Source: Cinnamomum chago
Lineage: Eukaryota; Streptophyta; Magnoliopsida; Laurales; Lauraceae
Assembly: GCA_038049695.1 (NCBI GenBank)
Contig: CP142452.1
Span: forward strand, 54,146,501 to 54,210,500
Direction: 5' to 3'
Length of the DNA: 64,000 nucleotides
This document shows, piece after piece, positions 22,081-34,516 of the stretch. The translations under genes and the position numbers were made by a program. The notes under the pieces are model-generated. The model worked only from the letters and a program-made list of their open reading frames with translations, was not told the origin of the DNA and searched no databases. The first letter of the stretch is position 1, and each line of letters opens with the position of its first letter.

Positions 22081-24478
22081 GGCCTTGAACCTCATTAACC
22101 AACCTTTCCTTTCAAGTTAAATCATATTGTTGGTCATGTTGCATTTGCATTTTGTTCTTTCTTAGTTACATTTCTTAAAATGCATTGTTTCTTTATGATC
22201 AATTGATTTTGTTTTCATGCACCATTCTAAGTTACATATCATGGTTTTCAAAATCATATTATTATAATTTCATCATGTTAGATTTGTTCTTTGTTCACAT
22301 TTAGTTATATGACTTGCATTGCATTTCTATACATGTTCAATTGATTGTGATTTCAAAAGCCTTCTTAGCTAGATTATTCATGATCAATTGTTGTTGCAAA
22401 ATCATTTGTGTAGATGTCTTAGTTAGATTATTTGAACAAATGATTTGAATAAATTTGGTTTTTTCATAGTTTTCTAAAGTTATACTTTAATATGGAGAAC
22501 CATTGTTTTGAAAATTCAACTTGTATGTGTTTCAATTAAGTTATATCTTTTAAAATACAATGTTGAAAATTGTTCTTCAAATTCATTCTTTTTATGCTTA
22601 TTGTTGGATTTTGTTTATTGAAATGATTTGAAGATTGTATGATTGGAAATGCTCTAAAACATCATTAGTTATAATCATCAAAGCATGTTCCATGATTCTC
22701 ATTTCCTTTTTCTTTTGGTTACATCATCTTAGAAATGGAAATGAATATTGTTTGCATCTTTGCTTATTTGTCTACATTCTTTCTATATGCAAATGTCATT
22801 TGGTTCCATGTATGGTTGTGATCTTAGTTAAATTTGTAGAAACCATACTAGAACTCAAATCCATCCTCTATGCCTTCTAGTCATTTCTTTTTAGGATGGT
22901 TATGATGTTGATTCATGTATATTCTCTTAGTGATGTCATCCTTATACATGTTTCAACTTCACAGTAGTGTTCTTGATCATATGAAACTCTTTGAAATTCA
23001 TTCCCGTATTTCTATATGTTTGATGGATATCTTAGATGTTGAATTCATATGATTTTGACACTTTGAAAATTGCATGCATTACCAAGTAATATCCTTTTGC
23101 ATTGCAATTTACCTTGTTCATCACTATGCTCATTAGTCATATCATTATAAGTGATGAATATCCTTTTATGATGCTTGATGGAATTTTGTGTTTGCCACAT
23201 CCTTGCTATTAATCATGTTGTCATATTCAATTGGTTTCATTTGGTATAATTTTCCATTGATTTCATTCATATCCAATTGATGTCTTATCTTATGAATGCG
23301 ATAGACCTTGTGTACATTGGATTGAACTTGCTAGTTATATGTTTTTTGTTCCATTTCACACTCCATTAGCATCATAATTTTCATGTTTCCACCTCTCTTG
23401 CTCATATAGGTATATCTCATGACCACCATGTTTATATTTTCATAATCTTGGTTGGTTATTAGTTGAGGTTGGCTTCATGTTTGAATTTCATTTCACTCAT
23501 TCTTGCACATTAATAGTCATATTTATTGATTGAATGAAATGATTTCAAAACTTACATAGCATATGATTTTCATAGTTAAATTGATTGATGCTATGTTTAA
23601 TAAACCCCATTTCTTCATGGATAGCTCTAATTTGGATTTTTCCTAATAGTTATATTTTTAAATCCATTTTAGAGTGATTGTTTTAATGGACTTATCTTTG
23701 AATCTCAATTGGTATCCTTTGTTTTTCCAATTGGTACCCATGATTGCTTCTCTCATTAGACCTTGCTTTCTTTTGGTAATTTGATCATATTGAGCTTTAT
23801 AGTTAAACGAATCTAATCTTTCTCTTGAAGTTGACCCTCAATTGGTTAAACCATCTTCTCCTTGCACCAAATAGTTATATCTTTGTCAAAAGTTTGACAA
23901 AAGGAGAGAATGGATTGAAGGGGGAGTGTAAACCTTCATAGGAGGTATTAGTTTTGATCAAATTGACCCTTGGATTGCCTTTGAACCCTTAGAGTCTTAT
24001 TCCACACATGATAACCTGTTACGAATTTCATTTTCGATTTCTTTTGTTAACAGGTGCTACTAAAAGGTATTTTCCTTATTTCATGTGTGTAGCTACCTTT
24101 GCAATTTAATGACAAAGTGGGAGAGAGCATTCAAGTTCTCAAAAGGGTGAAGAGAATGTCCAAGCTTCCTAAGGGGAGATTTTGTATGATCTTCTACAGG
24201 GGGAGAGAATACATACCTTGCCAAAGGGAGAGAGAGGCATGGTCAAAGGGGGAGAGCTAATAGAAGAAAGAAAGCTTGGGAGCTAAAGAAGATGCTTGGC
24301 TAAAGAAAGAAAGATTGAAGAATGATCAAGCTCCAAGCATCAAGAAGAATGAAGAAAGGAACCCTGAGCCCAAGCAAAGAGAAGAAGCATCCAAGAAAAT
24401 TTCAAGACTTGTCCAGCTTAGGGGGAGCTGAAGACTTAGTGTGTAATTTCAATGGTGAGTGAGTTGCCATCAAATTGC
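22081..24478 (+). other. Non-coding 3' internal region of element A, pol absent
   Basis: 2.4 kb of AT-rich sequence lies where pol would be in an autonomous element. No DSG, integrase HHCC/DDE or YVDD-type reverse-transcriptase motif can be read. The last part holds several purine motifs related to the polypurine tract: GAAGGGGGAGTG near 23929, CAGGGGGAGAGAA near 24197, CAAAGGGGGAGAGC near 24246 and TAGGGGGAGCTG near 24419. The homologous region of element B is similar in order and sequence. Confidence 0.85.
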
Positions 24479-24490
24479 AAAGGGGGAGAT
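24479..24490 (+). promoter_or_regulatory. Polypurine tract of element A
   Basis: AAAGGGGGAGAT directly abuts the 3' LTR start TGTTAGG and is the expected plus-strand DNA primer site. Confidence 0.9.
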
Positions 24491-26209
24491 TGTTAGGAAT
24501 TTTGTAGATTGCAATTTGATGGATGCATTATCATTCAAGCATTATTTGATTTACACACATATGCATTGATTTATAAAAACTTGAAATCTTGATTTACAGA
24601 TGCGTTGTTTTTAAGATATTGATTTATGCATGTTTTGTTTTTTAAACTTGGATGCATTTGTTTTAGAAAAGAGTTTTATCAAATCAAGCAAGCCTATGAG
24701 TTTTAAATCTTTCAAATCATTTTAGGCTTTTTGTGTTTCATGTTTTTAAACCACTTAGTTTGATTTAAAACATGTTTCCAAGCTTGGTTTAATGGCCCAA
24801 AAACCCCCTCCTAGAAAAACCTTCAAATATGCAATTTTTAGGAATTTTTGGTCCCAGGGGGGACCCGGTTGACCGGCCACACAGCAGGTCGACCGGGTAA
24901 AGTGCCGTTGGCCTTTTTCAAATGGTCAATTTTTTTACCGTTGTGAAGGGCAGGTCGACCGGGGGTATGGCGGGTCGACCGGGCACTCGCAGAAACCCAC
25001 TTTTTGGGTATAAAATGAAGTTCATTCCTTTTCAAAAGTTGGAGATTTTGAAGACTCTTTTGAGGTACTTTGAGACAAAGAAAAGGGGATGAACTAAGAG
25101 AGACCAAAGAATCATTTGGAGAGCTAAAGCTTGGATTAATGAAGTTAAATCTCTAAGTAAGCTCTACCTCTCTTAATCATAGTTTATATGCTTTGTTTAA
25201 GTTTATTGGTAAATGATTTTGAGCATGATAACTATGATATGCTGAATCCATTCTTCTCTTATTCTTTGATCTAATTAAGATTGGATTCTTCACTTTGTTT
25301 TCAATCCAAGTTTTTTTTAAATCTTCCTTAATCATGCTTAGCCTAAATCTTTGATTTCTTTTATATAGCATGATTCATTTTCTTGGTTGAAACATTACTT
25401 GTTGTTTTCATTCATTTAAACCTTAGTCAATTTATTTGTTTTTGAAAACAACATTGCACATGCATGACATGTTCTAAGTTAGTCATTTTCATACAACTTG
25501 TGAAGCTCTTGATTTTCATGTCATTAGCAAGTTGATTTTCATACATGTGATTTGCATTAGACTTCAATCAAATCTTTTATGAGCCTTAAACTTTGAAATG
25601 CTTTGAGCATATATTGATTGAGCCTTCTTTTTAAACTTGATTGAAGTTATCACACACACACATCATGAGCATACACATTTGCATTCATTTAGTGTTTGTG
25701 TGAGTTTGTTATTCACTTTCATATTCGCCTATTTTAGAGGCAAATACATTGAGCTTTAATTGTATCTCTTAGAGTGTTCTTTTGTGAAGACACCTTCTTA
25801 GAGAAATCTTCATTTGTAAAGGTTATTGCTTAGCCTAAGAAAAGCATTGTGTAAAGGTTATTGCTTAGCCTAGAAAAACATCTTGTAAAGGTTGTTGTTA
25901 AGCCTAGAAAAAACAACATTGTAAGGGTTATTGCTTAGCCTATTGAAAAACATAAATAGTGGAAATCCGGTGGGGTGATTGGATCACAAGCCGATAGTGG
26001 ATGTAGGCATTGAGGCCGAACCACTATAAATCTTTGTGTAGTGGTGTTTGCTTGTGCTGATTGTTTTATTAGCTTCCGCATATTGTTTGTTTATCATCAC
26101 TTGTGACTAGTTTATTTTTAAGAAGTTAAAATTTGTCATAATTGCTCACATATTGTAGCTCACCCTATTCACCCCCTCCCCCTCTAGGGTTAGGATCCCA
26201 GGACTTTCA
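24491..26209 (+). mobile_element. Element A 3' LTR
   Basis: The 1719-bp LTR matches the 5' LTR with about 25 scattered differences. The dyad cluster and TATA box are at 24865-25015; the first dyad has become CCGGTTGACCGG. It is followed by the second TGTGT duplication copy and then by satellite in register with the left flank. Confidence 0.95.
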
Positions 26210-26214
26210 TGTGT

Positions 26215-29200
26215 TTCATGCAACTCTCGTTCCAAAGACTCCCTCTAGAAAAATTTTACACCAAAATGGATTTTAGGAATCCTGGTCTAGTCTTTCACTT
26301 GGAAATTCATTTGAAAGGATTCCAGGTTGAGATACGAATTTTAATATATTTCTAGATACTTTTCTGTTTAAAACAGGTTTCGAACGATTCTTGGATTAGG
26401 AAAACAGTACAGGGGATTTTGTGATTTTAAAGGCTGAAGCCCATGCTTCGGGTGGCTTTTGTATAAAACGACAATCTAAGTGGTTCTAGGAAATTGTTGA
26501 CTCGACACTTTGTTTCATGCAACTCTCAGTCCAAACTCTGCCTTAAGAAAAAACTGGGATAACTATTTACTATAAAAGAGGTTTCAGGTATCCTAGTCTA
26601 CTCTTTCGCCTCGAGATCCATTTGATGGGATTATGGGTTGAGATACGCATGTTAGGATGCTTTGAGATACTTTTCGGTTTAAAACGGGCTTCGGGTGAAT
26701 CTTGGGTTAGGAAAACACTTAAGGTTTTTAAAGGCTAAAACTCGTTCTTCGATCGGTTTGTAGGCTACTTTTGTACGAAACCACAATCTATGCAACTCTA
26801 CGAAATTGTTGACTCTACGTTGTCTTTCAGGCAACTCTTGGTCCAAAGACTCCTTCCACAAAAATCCATGCTCGCTTTTTACTCTGAAAGAGGTTTCGGG
26901 TATCCTAGTCTAGTCTTTCGCCTCGAAATCGTTTGAAGGGATTATGGGTTGAGATACGCATTTTAGGATATTTCGACATACTTTTCAGTTTAAAATGTGC
27001 TTCAGGCGGATATTTGGTTAGGAAAACACTTGAGTGAGTTCGGTGTTGTCAATGGCTACTACCCATGCTTTGGGCGGTTCATAGGCTATTTTTGTACGAA
27101 ACCACAATCTATGCGGCTCAAGGAAATTGTTGACTATACACTGTGTTTCATGCAACTCTCGTTCCAAAGATACCCTCTTGAAAAATCAGGGATCATTTTC
27201 TACTCTAAAAGGGGTTTCAGGTATCCTAGTCTAGTCATTCGCCTCGAAATCCGTTTGAAGGGATTCTAGGTTGAGATGCACATTTTAAATTATTTCAAGA
27301 TACTTTTCGTTTTAAAACGTGTTTCAAATGATGCTTGGCTTAGGAAAATAGTGTAGGGGATTCAGTGTCTGTAAAGGCGGAAAACCGTGCTTCGGGCGGC
27401 TTTTATATGAATCCACAACATAAGTGGTTCTAGAAAATTGTTGAGTCTACATTGTATTTCATGAAACTCTCGGTCCAAAGTCTCCCTCTAGGATAACTTT
27501 TTACTTTAAAAGCGGTTTCAGTTATTCCATTCTAGTATTTTCCCTCGAGATCCGTTTGATGGGATTATAGGTTGAGATACGCATTTTAGGATACTTCGAG
27601 ATACTTTTCGATTTAAAACGGGGTTCGGGCGAATCTTGGGTTAGGAAAACACTTGAGGGATTTTGGTATTTGTAATGGCAAAGATGCATGCTTCGATCGG
27701 TTTGTAGGCTACTTTTGTACGAAACCACAATCTATGCGGCCCAATGACTCCCTCTAGAGAAATCCGGGATCACTCTTTACGCCAAATGGGGTTTCCGTTA
27801 TCCTAGTCTAGTATTTTGCCTCGAAATCCGTTTGATGGGGTTTTGGGTTGAGACACGCATTTTAGGATATTTGGATATACTTTTCGGTTTAAAACGTGCT
27901 TCGAGCAATTATTTGGTTAGGAAAACACTTGGGTGAGTTCTGTTAAAGGCTAGACCTCGTGCTTTAGGCAGTTCGTAGGCTACTTTTGTACGAAACCACA
28001 ATCTATGCGGCTATAGGAAATTGTTGACTATACACAATGTTTCATGCAACTCTCGTTCCAAAGACTCTCCCCTTGGAAAAATCAAGGATCATTTTCTACT
28101 CTAAAAGGGGTTTCGGGTATCCTAGTCTAGTATTTCGCCTCGAAATCCATTTGAAGGGATTCCGGGTTGAGATATGCCTTTTAGATTATTTTGATATACT
28201 TTTCGGTTTAAAATGGGTTTTGAACTATTCTTGCCTTCAGAAAACAGTACAGGGGATCGATTTAGTGTATGTAAAGGCTGAAACCCTTGCTTCGAGCGGC
28301 TTTTGTATGAATCCACAATATAAGCAGTTCTAGGAAATTGTTGAGTCTACATTGTGTTTCATTCAACTCTCGGTCCAAAGTCTCCCTCTAGAAAAATCTC
28401 GGATAACTTTTTACTCCAAAAGCGGTTCCAGGTATCCTAGTCTAGTCTTTTGCATCGAGATCCGTTTGACGAAATTATGGGTTGAGATACCTATTTTAGA
28501 TCATTTCCAAATACTTTTCATTTTAAAACGGGTTTTGGGAGAATCTTGGGTTCGGAAAACACTTCAGAGAGTTATGTGTTTTTAAAGGCTAAAACCCGTT
28601 CTTCGGACAAACCCGTTCTTCGGACTGTGTCGTAGGCTTCTTTTGTACGAAACCATAATCTATGTGGCTCTAGGAAATTGTTGACTCTACACTGCATTTC
28701 TTGCAACTCTCGTTCCAAAGACTCCCTCTAGAAAATCCAGGTTCACATTTTACACCAAAATGGGTTTTAGGAATCCTAGTCTAGTCTTTCGCCTCAAAAT
28801 TCGTTTGAAAGGATTCCGGGTTGAGATACGAATTTTAATATATTTCTAGATACTTTTCGGTTTAAAACGGGTTTCGAACGATTCTTGGATTAGGACAATA
28901 GTACAGGGGATTCAGTGTTTGTAAAGGCAGAAGCCCGTGCTTCAGGTGGCTTTTGCATCAAACCACAATCTAAGCTATTCCAGGAAATTGTTGACTCGAC
29001 ACTTTGTTACATGCAAGTCTGAGTCCCAAGTCTACCTTTAGAAAAATCTTGGATAACTATTTTCTATAAAAGAGGTTTTAGGTATCCTAGTCTACTCTTT
29101 CGCCTCGAGATCCGTTTGCTGGGATTATGTGTTGCGATACGCATTTTTGGATACTTCGAGATACTTTTCGGTTTAAAAGGGGCTTCGGGCAAATCTTGGG

Positions 29201-32200
29201 TTAGGAAAACACTTGAGGGAGCTCTGTGTTTTTAAAGGCTAAAACTCGTGCTTCGATTTGTTTGTAGGCTACTTTTATACGAAACCACAATCTGTTAGGC
29301 TCTAGGAAGTTGTTGACTCTACACTGTCTTTCAGGCAACTCTCAGTCCAAAGACCCCCTCTATAAAAATCCGGGATCGCATTTTACTCTGAAAGAAATTT
29401 CGGGTATCCTATTCTAGTTTTTCGCCTCGAAATCCGCTTGAAGGCATTTTGGGTTGAGATACGCATTTTAGGATATTTCGAGATATGTTTCGGTTTAAAG
29501 CCTTCTTCGGGGGAATATTTGGTTTGTGTTACACTTCAGTGAGTTTGGTGTTGTTAAAGGCTAAAACCCGTGTTTCGTGCGGTTCGTAGGCTACTTTTGT
29601 ACGAAACCACAATCTATGCGACTCTACGAAATTGTTGACTATACACTATGTTCCATGCAACACTCATACTGAAGACTCCCTCTAAAAAAATCAGGGATCA
29701 ATTTATACTCTAATAGGGTTTTGGGTATCCTAGTCTAGTCTTTCGCCTCAAAATCCATTTGAAGGGATTTCGGGTTGAGATACGCATTTTAGATTATTTC
29801 GAGATACTTTTCGGTCTAAAACGAGTTTCGGACGATTCTTGACTTAGGAAAATAGTACAGGGGATTCAGTGTTTGTAAAGGCTGAAACCCGTGCTTCGGG
29901 CGGCTTTTGTATAAATCCACAATGTAAGCAGTTCTAGGAAATGGTTGAGTCTACACGGTGTTTCATGCAACTCTCGGTCCAAAGTCTCCCTCTAAAAGAA
30001 TCTGGGATAACTTTTTACTCTAAAATTGATTTCAGGTATCCTTGTCTAGTCTTTTGCCTCGAGATTCGTTTGATGGGATTATGGGTTGAGAAAAACATTT
30101 TAGATCATTTCAAAATACCTTTTTTTAAAAATGGGTTTTGGGAGAATCTTGGGTTTGGAAAACACTTCAGGGAGTTCTGTGTTTTTAAAGGCTAAAACCC
30201 GTTCTTCAGACGGTTTCGTAGGTTTATTTTGTACAAAACCATAATTTATGCGGCTCTAGGAAATTCTTGACTCTACATTGTGTTTCATGCAGCTCTCGTT
30301 CCAAAGACTCCCTCTTGAAAATTCCAGGATCACATTTTACACCAAAATGGGTTTCAAGTATCCTAGTCTAGTCTTTCGCCTAGAAATCCGTTTGAAAGGA
30401 TTCTCGGTTAAGATACGCATTTTAGATTATTTCAAGATACTTTTCGGTTTAAAATGGGTTTCAACTGATTCTTGGCTTAGGAAAATAGTAGAGGGGATTC
30501 AGTGTTTGTAAGGGCTGAAACTCGTGCTTCGGGCGGCTTTTGTATGAATCCACGATATAAGCGGTTCAAGTAAATTGTTGACTCGGCACTTTGTTTCATA
30601 CAAATCTCAGTCCAATGTCTCCCTCTAGAGAAATCTGGGATATCTTTTTACTCTAAAAGCGATTTCAGGTATCCTAACCTAACCTTCTGCCACGAGATCC
30701 GTTTGATGGGATTATGGGTAGAGATACGCATTTTAGATCATTTCCAAATACTTTTCGTTTTAAAACTAGTTTTGGGAGAATCTTGGGTTCAGAAAACACT
30801 TCAGGGAGTTCTGTGTTTTTAAAGGCTAAAACCCGTTCTTCGGACGATTTCGTAGGTTTCTTTTGTACGAAACCATAATCTATGCGACTCTAGGAATTGT
30901 TGACTTTACACTGTGTTTGATGCAACTCTCGTTCCAAAGACTCCATCTAGAAAAATACAGGATCACATTTTACACAAAATGGGTCTCGAGTATCCTAGTC
31001 TAGTCTTTTGCCTAGAAATCCGTTTGAAAGGATTCTGGGTTGAGATACGCATTTTAGATTATTTTGAGAAACTTTTCAGTTTAAAATGGGTTTCGGACGA
31101 TTCTTGGCATAGGAAAATGGTACAGGGGATTTAGTGTTTGTAAAGGCCGAAACTCGTGCTTCGAGCGGCTTTTGTATGATTCCACAATATAAGCGGTTCA
31201 AGTAAATTGTTGACTCGGCACTTTGTTTCTTGCAACTCTCGGTCCAAACTCTCCTCTAGAAAAATCTGGGATAATGTTTTACTATAAAAGCGGTTTCTGG
31301 TATCCTAGCCTTGTCATTCGCCTCGAGATCCATTTGATGGGATTATGGGTTGAGATATGCATTTTAGGATAATTCGAGATACTTTTCGGTTTAAAATGGG
31401 CTTCGGGCGAATCTTAGGTTTGGAAAACACTTGGGGAAGTTCGGTGTTTTTAAAGGCTAAAACTCGTGCTTCAATTGGTTTGTAGGCTACTTTTGTGCGA
31501 AACCACAATCTATGCGGCTCTAGGAAATTATTGACTCTACGTTGTCTTTCGGGCAACTCTCGGTTCAAAGACTCCCTCTAGAGAAACCAGGCATCTCCTT
31601 TTACACCAAAAGGGGTTTCCGTTTTCCTTATCCAGTCTTTCGCCTCGAAATCCGCTTGAAGGGATTCTTAGTTGAGATACGCATTTTAGGATATTTCTTG
31701 ATACATTTCGGTTTAAAATGTGCTTTGGGCAAATATTTGGTTAGGAGAACACTTGAGCGAGTTCGGTGTTGTCAGAGGCTAAAACCCGTGCTTCAGGCGG
31801 TGCGTAGGCTACTTTTGTACGAAGCCATAATCTATCCGGCTCTACGAAATTGTTGACCATACACTCTGTTTCATGCAACTCTCGTTCCAAAGACTCCCTC
31901 TAGAAAATCAGGGATCATTTTCTACTCTAAAAGGGTTTCAGGTATCATACTCTAGTCTTTCGCCTCGAATTCCGTTTGAAGGGATTCCGAGTTGAGATAC
32001 TCATTTTAGATTATTTCGAGATACTTTTCAGTTTAAAATGGGTTTCAGACGATTCTTGGCTTAGGAAAATAGTACACGGGATTCAGTGTTTTTAAAGGCT
32101 GAAACCGGTGCTTTGGGCGGCTTTTGTTTGAATCCACAATCGAAGCAGTTCTAGAAAATTGTTGACTCGACACTTTGTTTCATGCAACTCTCGGTCCAAA

Positions 32201-33013
32201 GTCTCCTCTAGGGAAATCTGGAATAACTGTTAACTATAAAAACGGTTTCAGGTATCCTAGTCTAGTCTTTTGCGTCAAGATCCGTTTGATGGGATTATGG
32301 GTTGAGAAACGCATTTTTGGATACTTCGAGATACTTTTTGGTTTAAAATGGGCTTCAAGCGAATCTTGGGTTGGGAAAACACTTGAGGGAGTTCGATGTT
32401 TTGAATGGCTAAAACCCGTGCCTCGATCCGTTCGTAGGCCAGTTTTGTACAAAGCCACGATCTATGCGGCCCGAGGATTGACTCTACATTGTGTTTTATG
32501 CAACTCTCGGTCCAAAGACTCCCTCTAGAGAAATCCGGGGTCACTCTTTACACCAAAAGGGGTTTCCGTTATCCTTGTCTTGTCTTTCCCCTCGAAATCC
32601 GTTTGGTGGGATTCTGGTTTGAGATTCACATTTTAGGATATTTCGAGATACGTTTTAGTTTAAAACGTGCTTCGAGCGAATATTTGGTAAGGAAAACACT
32701 TCAGTGAGTTCGGTGCTGTTAAAGGCTAAAACCCGTGCTTCGGGCAGTTTGTAGACTACTTTTGTACGAAACCACAATCTATGTGCTCTAGGAAATTGTT
32801 GACAATACACTGTGTTTCATTTAACTCTCGTTCCAAAGACTCCCTCTAGAAAAATTCAGGATCATTTTCTACTCTAAAAGGGGTTTCGAGTATCCTAGAC
32901 TAGTTTTTCGCCTCGAAATCCGTTTGAAGGGATTCGAGGTTGAGATACGCATTTTAGATTATTTCGAGATACTTTTCGGTTTAAAACGAGTTTCGATCGA
33001 TTCTTTGCTTAGG
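26215..33013. repeat. Satellite array 2
   Basis: The same 310-325-bp satellite as array 1. It includes a monomer variant with '...tttcgtaggcttcttttgtacgaaaccataatc...' near 28630, 30210 and 30850. A shortened monomer occurs near 27740, where GCGGCCC passes straight into AATGACTCCCTCTAGAG. Monomer order is mixed and not a clean 1906-bp repeat. No coding content. Confidence 0.95.
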
Positions 33014-34516
33014 TGAAAGTCCAAGATCGAATCCTAGAGGGGGGGGGGTGTGAATAGGGTGAGCTCAAAGAACTAGACCAAAGTTTAAATCTTTTTGCTT
33101 TTAAGTCACTTATGCTTTGATGAGGATTAATTAACTTGTGAAGAGGAGTGGCCTTAAAGATAAGCATACACAAGAAACTAACAATTACAATCTTTAATCA
33201 ATGTTTGTATCAAACAAGAGAGCATCATCCACATAAAGAAAGCAAAAATTCAATCACCATAAAACAAGCATTTATAGTGGTTCGGCCAACGTGCCTACAT
33301 CCACTCCCGGTGTCCCTACCGGATTTTCACTAACTCAAATTAAGGTTTAGGTTTACCTTCAACCTTACAAATACATCACTATGCTTTTCAAGGGTGAGCA
33401 TAAAGCTTTACAACACTATATATGCTTTTCAAGGCTAAGCACCAACCTTTACAACAAGAAGATTTTCTCTTAAATAAAATGCCTATGAATGCATGTATTA
33501 AGAGAACAATGTAAGTGCAATTTAATGCCTCTAAATAGGCTAAATTTAAAATGAAATCTCACTCTCTAGACATATGCATATGAATGGTAAAAGTCTATGA
33601 TTCATGCATATACTAGAAACTTTTCTATCTCCTTTTAGAAAGAAAAAATTCTAAATGATTCAAAGATGTTAATCATTTATATGAGCAAAAGTTTTATGAC
33701 AAGCACATGGGTTTTTCAAAGTGAACTAACTTGATTTGAAGAAGTAAAACTTAAATCTAGCAAGTTAGTTTGAAACAATAAAACAACTTCATGTGAATTG
33801 CAAACTATATGTTGGTTTCATAAAGCTAGGAGATTTAAAAGTTCTAAGCATGTTATGAATAGAAACATTTCAAAAGATAGATATCTATTTAATCATGCTT
33901 TAAAGAAAACAAAGATTTAGTAACAAAGTATGAGTTTAAAACTTGGGATAAAGAAAGCATACCCATTTAAAGATCAAAGGTTGAATCAATGGATTAGCTT
34001 CATAATCCCTTCACTAATACTCTTGAAAAGTTGTTAGTCCTTGGCCTCAAAAGTCCCCACAAGTTTGCCGGAGTGGAGAGGCTAACGGCGCAAATCCCCT
34101 GTCGACCCGCAGTGTGGGACCCGGTCGACCGGCCACACAGGCAGGTCGACCTGGAGACAACCCAGAAAATCTGAAATTTTAGAAAGTTGGAACAAAGAGG
34201 GCTTCTTTCCAGGGGACTTGAGGCACATTGAACAAGCTTGGATCATGATTTTAAAAAGGATGAAAATAGAATTTTAATGACATGAAACATTCAAACCAAA
34301 ATATGGATTTAAAGTTAAAACATTTGGAAAGCTTGAAAAGATTTTCAAAGATAGAACAATTTGAGACTTGAAAATCTGAATTAAAAACTTCATGAAAGAA
34401 TGAGAGGTCAACATATGAAAATAAATGCATCCTATCAAATTGAAACAAAACAAAAACTCTAACATCTCCCCCTTTGCAACTTGATGGCAACCCTAGAAGC
34501 TTGAACTCTCTCACAA
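33014..34516 (-). mobile_element. Truncated minus-strand Sirevirus-type element: 3' LTR, polypurine tract and 40 bp of interior
   Basis: The LTR spans 33014-34464 (plus strand TGAAAGTCC...CTCTAACA; 1451 bp, shorter than its relatives). It is followed on the plus strand by TCTCCCCCTTTG (34465-34476), the reverse complement of the polypurine tract, and by about 40 bp matching the end of the internal region. The sequence then changes abruptly to satellite. Three GTCGAC-type motifs remain near 34083-34160. There is no target duplication, and about 115 bp of a satellite monomer is missing between the flanks, so the truncation also removed flanking DNA. Confidence 0.85.

Larger units (their letters stand above)
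18774..26209 (+). mobile_element. Element A: complete gag-only Sirevirus-derived LTR retrotransposon
   Basis: The 7436-bp element is bounded by TGTGT target duplications (18769-18773 and 26210-26214). It has 5' LTR 18774-20490, primer site 20493-20504, a gag-like pseudogene 20629-22080, 2.4 kb without coding sequence, polypurine tract 24479-24490 and 3' LTR 24491-26209. There is no protease, integrase, reverse transcriptase or RNase H reading in any frame. Comparing the LTRs by eye gives about 25 differences in about 1717 bp (1.5 percent), so it is younger than the surrounding satellite variation but older than element B. It matches the non-autonomous terminal-repeat-with-gag (TR-GAG) class. 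Confidence 0.95.

Noticed and set aside
22081-24478. Search for hidden or decayed pol in elements A and B
   Set aside because: No protease DSG, integrase zinc finger or DDE, or reverse-transcriptase motif could be read in any frame in either element, and the two elements agree with each other over this region.
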